The translations under genes and the position numbers were made by a program. The notes under the pieces are model-generated. The model was not told the origin of the DNA, did no database searches, and saw only the letters and a program-made list of their open reading frames with translations. From contig CAJOHP010000141.1 of assembly GCA_905234355.1 (NCBI GenBank), positions 3,139 to 9,428 of the forward strand: a stretch of 6,290 nucleotides of DNA, in the 5' to 3' direction. Of the stretch, positions 1 to 5,124 are shown piece after piece (the first letter of the stretch is position 1; each line of letters starts with the position of its first letter). The DNA is from an uncultured Prevotella sp. GTDB taxonomy: Bacteria; Bacteroidota; Bacteroidia; Bacteroidales; Bacteroidaceae.

Positions 1-1068
1 GGTGGCCGGCGTCTCGCTCAGCCGGCCTGCCACGGGCAGCGGCGTGGTGGCGGCCGTGGTGGTGGCCTGTCCGTCGACGTAGGCCGTCACGGTGTAGTCG
101 GTCTCTGTCTGCCTGCCTATGTTGTGCAGGCTGATGGCGGCCTGTGCCGGCACGTTCTGCATAGCCTCGGTGGGCATGCCTACGGCGCCGAGGAGCCACT
201 CATGGGCAGCGCCGGCGGCGGGCGTCAGACCGTAGATGTTGTCGACGTAGGCATCGCTGATTTTCAGCGCCACGTAGTAGTCGCCCGAGCGGGGCATGGT
301 GACGATGTGTGTGGCCCACTGCGAGCCGCTCACGGCATAGTCCACGGCGACGTTGCCGCCGGTGGCCAGCACGGGGCTGAGGGCCAGCAGCTCGTCGTCG
401 GTCTCGGTGAGTGCGGCGGCCACGTGGTCGCTGACGAGGTAGACGCGCACGTAGCCGGCTTTCTCGCCAGTGACGGAGTTGCTGCGCGGCTTGTAGTCGA
501 AGGTGAGGCGGTCGCCCTGCTTCACCGTCATCTTAGGTGTGATGAAGAGGTTCTTCTGCTCCGAGGCCGACTGCAGGCAGGCATCGCCGGCCACGGGGGT
601 AGAGACGCTCACGTTCTGCTGTGCCAGTGCGCCGAGGGGCAGCGGACCGTCGTTCTCGGTGCCGAAGTCGGCATACCAGAGCGAGGCGTCGAGCATGGTG
701 CCGGTGAGTGCCAGCTCGTAGGGCGAGGCAGTGCCCAGGCCGTTGTGCACGACGGTGAGCTTGCCGCTGTAGGTGCCTGCCACGGTGGGTGCGAAGCCCA
801 GGGTGACGGTCACGGAGTCCTTCGAGGCGATGGTCTGCGTGGCCAGGTCGAAGGGCTTGTCGTCCTTGGTCACCGTGGCGGTGAAGCCCTGCGAGGCGCT
901 GAGCGAGGTGATGGTGAGGGGCGCCTGTCCCCAGTTGTAGATGCGGAACTGTCGGGTGAGCGTCGTCTGGTTGGTGCGTCCGAAGTCCACGGTGGCCGTG
1001 ATGCTCGACGGTGCGCTCCAGTTGGTGATATAGGCATCGGTGCTGATGAACGAGAAGTAGGGGTCGGC
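1..1068 (-). repeat. Protein-level tandem repeat, unit 2 (ASH-like, jelly roll, partial CARDB-like), cut by window edge
   Basis: Residues 677-1032 of the large protein. Counterparts of the unit 1 landmarks are YNWGQAPLTI, GTYSGKLTVVH, LWYADFG, NLFITP, VTMPRSGDYYVAL, YVDNIYGL and AYVDGQ. Landmark spacing gives a period of about 380-390 residues. The last domain of the unit is incomplete in the window. Confidence 0.75.
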
Positions 1069-3096
1069 CACGACGCGCAGTGTCCTCTCGGGCGTGCTGA
1101 TGGTTGTGCCGTCGCTGAAGGTGACGGTGGCGCGGGTCTGGTGTGTGGTAGTGGCGGCGTCTGTCGGTGTGTAGCTGAAGGTGAAGCTCTTCGACATCTT
1201 GGCGCTGGCGGTGAGTGCCACGGCCTCGGCCTGGGCCACCTGCTGTCCGTCGACGTAGTAGGCCACGGTGTAGGAGCCGGCTGCCTCGTCGGTCAGGGGG
1301 ATGAACGACAGGCGTGGGCTGATGGTCTGTCCCGTCTGCACCTCGTCGTCCTGTCGCATCTCGGTGATGTAGGCATCGTGGGGCACGGCCACCTGCTCGA
1401 GTCCGAACAGATTGTCGAGTCGCACGCCGTAGAGTGCGAAGGCCACGTAGTAGTTGCCGGCCTTGGGCAGGGTGATGCTGTGCTCGGCAAAGTCGTCGGT
1501 GAGGTTGGCGGCAGAGAGGGTGAGCACGGGGTTGCCCCATGTCTGTCGGTCGGTGCTGAGGTAGACCTTCATGCCGTAGGCCTCGCCCTGCTGGTCGCGG
1601 GCCACCTGGAAGGCGAGCTTCTCGCCGGCCTGTGCGCGTAGCAGCGGGGTGATGAAGCGGTTGTTTTCGTTGGCGAAGCTGTTGCTGGTGTACGACTTCA
1701 GGTAGTGGTTGTAGTTGCCGCTGCTGTAGGTATAGCCCGAGGTGATGCCCGCCTCGGCCACGCTGCCCTGCGGGTAGAGCGGGTCCGACTCCTTGCTGTC
1801 GAAGGTGGCGGTCCATGTGTTGGCGCCCACCACGTTGCCCGAGAAGGGCAGCGCATAGGTCTGCTCGGCGCCTCCCTTACCCAGGTAGACGATTTTCAGC
1901 TGTCCGCTGTAGCTGCCCTTGGTGTCGGCGGGCAGGGTGACGGCCAGTGTCTGCGCCTTCTCCTTCTCCAGGGTGAAGGGCGTGGCGGGCATGTCGGCCG
2001 AGGTGAAGCCCTCGGGCAGGGTGATGCGCTGCACGGTGAGCGGGGCGTTGCCGCCGTTGTAGAGCTCGTAACGCTGCGTGGTGGTGGCCGTGACCATGCC
2101 ATAGGCCTGCTCGCCGGTGAGGCTCGTCTTGCTGTCGCTGCCCTCAGCGCGGAAGACGAGCTTGGGGGCGTACTCGATATAGTGCGACTGTGCGCGCTGC
2201 GTCTCGCTGCCCTGCAGGTTCTCTCGCAGGTCCATGTGTATGTACTGGTAGCTGCTGGGCCACGTAGCGGGGTCGAGTTCTGCCTTTACGTCGAAGGGCT
2301 GCGATGTCTCACCCACGGCCAGTGCCTGTGGCACGGCGGTGGTGCCGTAGACGGTGCCGGTGGCGCGGTTGAAGATGCTGACGCTGTAGCCGTCGTCGCC
2401 GGGGGTGAGTGCCGTCTCGCCGTTGTTGGCCACGGTGACGGTGTATTTCACGAGCACCTTGCCGTTGGCCTGCTGGTTCCAGTAGATGGTGCCGTTGGTC
2501 TGGCTGGGTTCGGCCGTGACGATGCGCATGCTGCGCTCCGTTTCTATCTCGGCCTGCGTGGCAGAGAAGTTGTCGAGGTAGGCATACTGTGCGCGGATGC
2601 CGATGCGCTGCGGCGTGCTGAGCGTGTAGCTCACGGCCACCCAGTCGTTGCCCGTGAGGTCGGCACGGTGCAGGCGCTCGCTGCGGGCTGTGCCGCCGGC
2701 GTTCAGGCTCCACAGCTCCACGAAAGGCTGCGAGCCGTAGCTGCTCCGCTTGGCATAGACGGTCACGGTGCCGCTGACCACGGGAGTGACGAGCAGGTCG
2801 TAGGTCGTCTCGTTGTCCCAGTTGTCGCCAGCCTGTTGCTGTCCGGCATAGAGCGCGCCGGTGCCGCCGATGCCCGTGTCGGCACCATAGGTGTAGGACA
2901 TCCAGTATTCGTAGCCGTAGTCATCGGTGTACTTATGCACGATGTGCTTCCAGTTGGAGGCCACGCGGAAGTCGTGGGCACTGGTCAGGATAGGGGTGTC
3001 GAAGTCGACTGTGTATGGGCTTACTGTAGCGGCCCATGACGTGCTGAGCCCGGCGAGGGCGAGCAGCGCGGTGAGGATGAGTCTTGCTTGCTTCAT
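1..3096 (-). CDS. Very large exported modular adhesin-like protein, N-terminal 1032 residues (J-C-D-J-C-D-J-C); 3' end outside window
   Basis: The frame starts at ATG 3094-3096 and stays open to position 1: I translated all 1032 codons and found no stop. The start is supported by a signal peptide (MKQARLILTALLALAG, cleavage near SWA/A at residues 22-23) and by its 23-nt distance from the upstream stop. Domains by residue: 24-180 anchor-J-like jelly roll ending RAQYAYLDNFSA; 190-310 Ig/CARDB-like (VKYTVTVANNGETALTPG); 313-425 ASH-like (YNGGNAPLTV, GSYSGQLKIVY); 427-570 jelly roll (TWTATFDS, NRFITPLL, GVRLDNLFGL); 573-676 CARDB-like (YTVAYYVDGQQVA); 677-803 ASH-like (YNWGQAPLTI, GTYSGKLTVVH); 804-965 jelly roll (LWYADFG, NLFITPKM, AYVDNIYGL); 966 onward CARDB-like (YTVTAYVDGQ). 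I see no catalytic motif, and only one cysteine (C840). It is probably a secreted or surface-anchored binding protein; ligand unknown. A catalytic domain, more repeats or a sorting tail could follow beyond position 1. Confidence 0.9.
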   Translation of the reverse strand, partial: MKQARLILTALLALAGLSTSWAATVSPYTVDFDTPILTSAHDFRVASNWKHIVHKYTDDYGYEYWMSYTYGADTGIGGTGALYAGQQQAGDNWDNETTYDLLVTPVVSGTVTVYAKRSSYGSQPFVELWSLNAGGTARSERLHRADLTGNDWVAVSYTLSTPQRIGIRAQYAYLDNFSATQAEIETERSMRIVTAEPSQTNGTIYWNQQANGKVLVKYTVTVANNGETALTPGDDGYSVSIFNRATGTVYGTTAVPQALAVGETSQPFDVKAELDPATWPSSYQYIHMDLRENLQGSETQRAQSHYIEYAPKLVFRAEGSDSKTSLTGEQAYGMVTATTTQRYELYNGGNAPLTVQRITLPEGFTSADMPATPFTLEKEKAQTLAVTLPADTKGSYSGQLKIVYLGKGGAEQTYALPFSGNVVGANTWTATFDSKESDPLYPQGSVAEAGITSGYTYSSGNYNHYLKSYTSNSFANENNRFITPLLRAQAGEKLAFQVARDQQGEAYGMKVYLSTDRQTWGNPVLTLSAANLTDDFAEHSITLPKAGNYYVAFALYGVRLDNLFGLEQVAVPHDAYITEMRQDDEVQTGQTISPRLSFIPLTDEAAGSYTVAYYVDGQQVAQAEAVALTASAKMSKSFTFSYTPTDAATTTHQTRATVTFSDGTTISTPERTLRVVADPYFSFISTDAYITNWSAPSSITATVDFGRTNQTTLTRQFRIYNWGQAPLTITSLSASQGFTATVTKDDKPFDLATQTIASKDSVTVTLGFAPTVAGTYSGKLTVVHNGLGTASPYELALTGTMLDASLWYADFGTENDGPLPLGALAQQNVSVSTPVAGDACLQSASEQKNLFITPKMTVKQGDRLTFDYKPRSNSVTGEKAGYVRVYLVSDHVAAALTETDDELLALSPVLATGGNVAVDYAVSGSQWATHIVTMPRSGDYYVALKISDAYVDNIYGLTPAAGAAHEWLLGAVGMPTEAMQNVPAQAAISLHNIGRQTETDYTVTAYVDGQATTTAATTPLPVAGRLSETPAT
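1069..2160 (-). repeat. Protein-level tandem repeat, unit 1 (ASH-like, jelly roll, CARDB-like)
   Basis: Residues 313-676 of the large protein. Landmarks shared with unit 2 in the same order are YNGGNAPLTV, GSYSGQLKIVY, TWTATFDS, NRFITP, ITLPKAGNYYVAF, RLDNLFGL and YYVDGQ. The match is at protein level with clear divergence; long identical DNA runs are not obvious. Confidence 0.75.
3028..3096 (-). other. Sec signal peptide of the large adhesin-like protein
   Basis: Residues 1-23: MKQAR start, hydrophobic core LILTALLALAG, then STSWAA with likely cleavage after Ala22 or Ala23. No lipobox cysteine is present. Confidence 0.85.
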
Positions 3097-3119
3097 AAGT
3101 CGTAGTATGGTTTTAGTTA
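3097..3119 (-). other. 23-nt intercistronic junction / leader of the large adhesin gene
   Basis: The minus-strand sequence is AT-rich (taactaaaaccatactacga and a few bases more) and begins with a second in-frame TAA after the upstream stop. It holds no recognisable Shine-Dalgarno, promoter or terminator. The short distance argues that the large gene is translated from the same message as the Omp28-like gene. Confidence 0.6.
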
Positions 3120-5099
3120 TTACTGTCTCACGACGACCTTGCGTGTGCGTCCTTGGGAGCGCTCCACGTAGATGCCGGGTGCTGGTGCTGCGTTGTCCGG
3201 GAGTCGCTTGCCGTCGATGGTGAAGAGCTGTCGCGGGCTGTCGGCTCCGGCATTGATGGCGTCGATGCCCTGGGCGATGACGTCGGAAAGCTGCACGCTG
3301 TTGGCGTCGATGATGTCGGCCTGGCGCACGTTGCGGTCGTTGACCTCTGGCAGGTGCTTGGTGAGGAATGCCACCACACTGATGTTGTCAGCGTTCCACT
3401 TGTCGCTGAGCGTGGTGTTGAGCGTAGTGCTCCACGTGCCGTCGCTGATGCTGAGTCGAGAGCCCGTGGGAGCGGTGAGGTAGGTGCGCAGCACGCTGGG
3501 GTGCAGGTAGCGGGTGTTGTTGGTCAGGCGGTTGGTCATGGGGTTGACCACCTGCTGCACCGACTGCACGGCGTCCTCGGTGAGCAGCACGGTGAGTGCC
3601 AGTTCGCCGTAGATGGCGGGAGCGTCGGGCAGTGCCTTTCCGCTGAGTGTGAGCGAGAGCTGCCGTGTGTCGGTGTCGTAGGCCGCACCGATGGTGACGT
3701 CGGCAAACGATGGGCTGTCCAGGTCCTGCAGCACCATGTCGGTCAGGATGCCGGCCGTCATCGAGGCGGGTATCACGGGCAGGTAGTCGTTCATGTCGTA
3801 GGCGATGTGGGCCTCGTTGGGGAAGTAGGCACGGTTGACGGTGAACGAGGGGTAGGTGTAGGCATAGAGCGAGCCCAGGTATTCGGCGTCGTTCAGGCTG
3901 AGTGCCGTGCCCTTGCGGTGCACGTTGACCAGTGCGATGTGTTCGCCGTGGCTGCTCATCAGCTCGCTGATGCCCTGGTTGAGCAGCCAGGAGAGGTATG
4001 ATGAGGCGTCGGTGTAGACCTCGAGGTAGACCTTATGGCGCTGCAGCGACTCGCTGTAGATGGCGAAGTCGGCGCGCAGCGTGTCGCTCTGTGCCACGGG
4101 CTGTCCCTCGATGGCGGTGGTGTAGAACTTCAGGGTGTGAGGCCCCACGCTGATGCCTTCGGGCAGAAGCACCTTGCGGTCGAGTGCGTCCTGCTTGCCC
4201 GGTGCGATGGTGTCCTTCACGGTGAAGAGCTGCTCCTGTCCGTCGTCGATGCGGCAGGCCATGGTGTAGCCGTAGACGGGCTCGAGGCCGGTATTGGTGA
4301 AGATGGCAAAGATCTCGACGTCTTCATTGGCCCGCTTGTACTTGAATCCTGTGTCGATGGATAGCAGGCTGAGGCGCTTCTGTGGCAGTGTGGAGACGTC
4401 GACGATGAGTTGCACGCAGAGGCATCCGATGTTGCTCAGCGAGTAGAGTCCCTCGCCGCTGCCGAAGTTGCCGTAGGCCATGAAGGCGCCCTCGGTGTCT
4501 TCGCCGACGCCGCAGAGTGCGCCCTCGTCGGCACTGACCATGTCGGCCGTCTCCACGTAGTCGAAGCCGAAGAAGAGTGTCTCTGTGCCCTGTATGGCTA
4601 TGCCGTCGCCATTGAAGAAGACGTTGTTCCATCCCTCGTATGTGCGCTGCGACTGCTCGTGCACGAGGGTGAGCTCGTTGCCCTCGACACTGTAGATGAA
4701 GGCTCGCGTGCGTCCGATGGTCTGGCTCAGCGCGAAGCGCAGTCCCACGATTTTGCAGCCCTCGTAGCCGTTGAGCATGTCGGGCGATATGAGTGCTCCC
4801 ACGGGGTAGGTGCCTGCTGTGCCGAAGGCTGCGCCCGTCACCTCGATGTCGTCGGTGACGGTGTAGCCCAAGGGTCGCTGCAGGGCGGTGAGGCCGTCGA
4901 TAGGTGCACGGCGCGCAGTGGTGGCCATCCTGGGGGTGGTGCCTGCCACCGACGAAAGGGTCATGGGTGAGCCGATGGCCACGAGGCGGTGCTCTCTGGC
5001 TGTAGTGGGGGCGCCGGACGCAGCGGTGCCCACGCGGTGCTGCGCCTGGCCGGCTGTGGCCAGGAGCAGCAGGAGAAGGGTGATGACGCTATGTTTCAT
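3120..5099 (-). CDS. Exported Omp28-like protein with thioredoxin-like fold lacking CxxC, plus N-terminal adhesin-like region and C-terminal tail
   Basis: Complete 659-residue gene, ATG at 5097-5099 and TAA at 3120-3122, followed in frame by a second TAA (3117-3119). The chosen start gives a clean signal peptide: MKHS, a run of leucines, then cleavage near GQA/Q at residue 19. Residues 20-75 are a Thr/Ala/Arg-rich linker. Residues 76-236 form a jelly-roll-like region (GTYPVGALI, GYEGCKIVGLRFAL, TLFFGFDYV) resembling gingipain-type haemagglutinin modules. Residues 242-345 look like an Ig/CARDB domain (VEIFAIFTNTGLEP, PHTLKFYTTA). Residues 355-600 resemble the Omp28 family: KVYLEVYTD, a cis-proline-type YPSFTVNR at 416-423, LTVLLTED, HPSVLRTYL and ISVVAFL. 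The position of the family's CxxC reads S367-Y-L-S370, so a redox role is unlikely. Residues 620-659 form a sorting-type tail (LFTIDGKRL, PGIYV, RKVVVRQ). Probably outer-membrane or surface located; function unknown. The Omp28 assignment is from motif recognition, not a search. Confidence 0.9.
   Translation of the reverse strand: MKHSVITLLLLLLATAGQAQHRVGTAASGAPTTAREHRLVAIGSPMTLSSVAGTTPRMATTARRAPIDGLTALQRPLGYTVTDDIEVTGAAFGTAGTYPVGALISPDMLNGYEGCKIVGLRFALSQTIGRTRAFIYSVEGNELTLVHEQSQRTYEGWNNVFFNGDGIAIQGTETLFFGFDYVETADMVSADEGALCGVGEDTEGAFMAYGNFGSGEGLYSLSNIGCLCVQLIVDVSTLPQKRLSLLSIDTGFKYKRANEDVEIFAIFTNTGLEPVYGYTMACRIDDGQEQLFTVKDTIAPGKQDALDRKVLLPEGISVGPHTLKFYTTAIEGQPVAQSDTLRADFAIYSESLQRHKVYLEVYTDASSYLSWLLNQGISELMSSHGEHIALVNVHRKGTALSLNDAEYLGSLYAYTYPSFTVNRAYFPNEAHIAYDMNDYLPVIPASMTAGILTDMVLQDLDSPSFADVTIGAAYDTDTRQLSLTLSGKALPDAPAIYGELALTVLLTEDAVQSVQQVVNPMTNRLTNNTRYLHPSVLRTYLTAPTGSRLSISDGTWSTTLNTTLSDKWNADNISVVAFLTKHLPEVNDRNVRQADIIDANSVQLSDVIAQGIDAINAGADSPRQLFTIDGKRLPDNAAPAPGIYVERSQGRTRKVVVRQ
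3123..3242 (-). other. C-terminal sorting-type tail of the Omp28-like protein
   Basis: Residues 620-659 contain LFTIDGKRLPDN, then APGIYVERSQG and RTRKVVVRQ. The order (xGkR/L, PGIYV, basic end with a KVVV strand) matches tails shared by many Prevotella/Bacteroides secreted proteins and resembles the tail of the upstream gene, suggesting a common export or anchoring route. Confidence 0.6.
3300..4037 (-). other. Omp28-like / thioredoxin-like domain with SxxS in place of CxxC
   Basis: Residues 355-600. The family pattern E-x-F-T-G-x-x-C-x-x-C-P aligns with EVYTDASSYLSW at 360-371, giving Ser at both cysteine positions (codons at 3999-4001 and 3990-3992). The rest of the fold appears intact: HIALVNVHRKG for the central strand, YPSFTVNR for the cis-proline loop, and the C-terminal strands LTVLLTED and SVVAFLTK. 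Confidence 0.6.
5043..5099 (-). other. Sec signal peptide of the Omp28-like protein
   Basis: Residues 1-19: a short basic start (MKH), a hydrophobic core VITLLLLLLA, and a small-residue cleavage site with Gly at -3 and Ala at -1 (GQA/Q). There is no cysteine near the cleavage point, so this is a signal peptidase I type rather than a lipoprotein signal. Confidence 0.85.
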
Positions 5100-5124
5100 T
5101 ATCGATAGATTATTCTTGAGTGTG
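5100..5124 (-). other. 25-nt intercistronic junction / leader of the Omp28-like gene
   Basis: On the minus strand this AT-rich gap follows the upstream TAA and runs directly into ATG at 5097-5099. No purine-rich Shine-Dalgarno is evident, which is normal in Bacteroidetes. No TTTG/TAnnTTTG promoter pair and no stem-loop with a T-run is visible, so the two genes are probably cotranscribed. A 9-bp direct repeat, cgatagatt on the plus strand, lies at 5103-5111 and again at 5129-5137, across the end of the upstream gene. Confidence 0.6.

Noticed and set aside
124..1641. 505-codon plus-strand open frame
   Set aside because: It is the codon-aligned complement of the large adhesin gene, rich in Gly, Val, His and Ala without domain motifs or a signal peptide. 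The minus-strand product has a signal peptide and recurrent domains.
533..1816. 427-codon minus-strand open frame in another phase
   Set aside because: Arg/His/Gln-rich low-quality translation overlapping the large gene in a shifted frame; typical of a GC-rich shadow.
1705..3039. 444-codon plus-strand open frame
   Set aside because: Same antisense effect over the first part of the large gene; it ends exactly opposite a TCA serine codon and encodes no recognisable fold.
3097..3119. Possible promoter or terminator between the second and third genes
   Set aside because: Only 23 nt, with no TTTG/TAnnTTTG elements and no stem-loop followed by a T-run.
3153..4001. Plus-strand frame antisense to the Omp28-like gene
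   Set aside because: Codon-aligned complement of a gene with a clear signal peptide and family motifs; the translation has no recognisable features.
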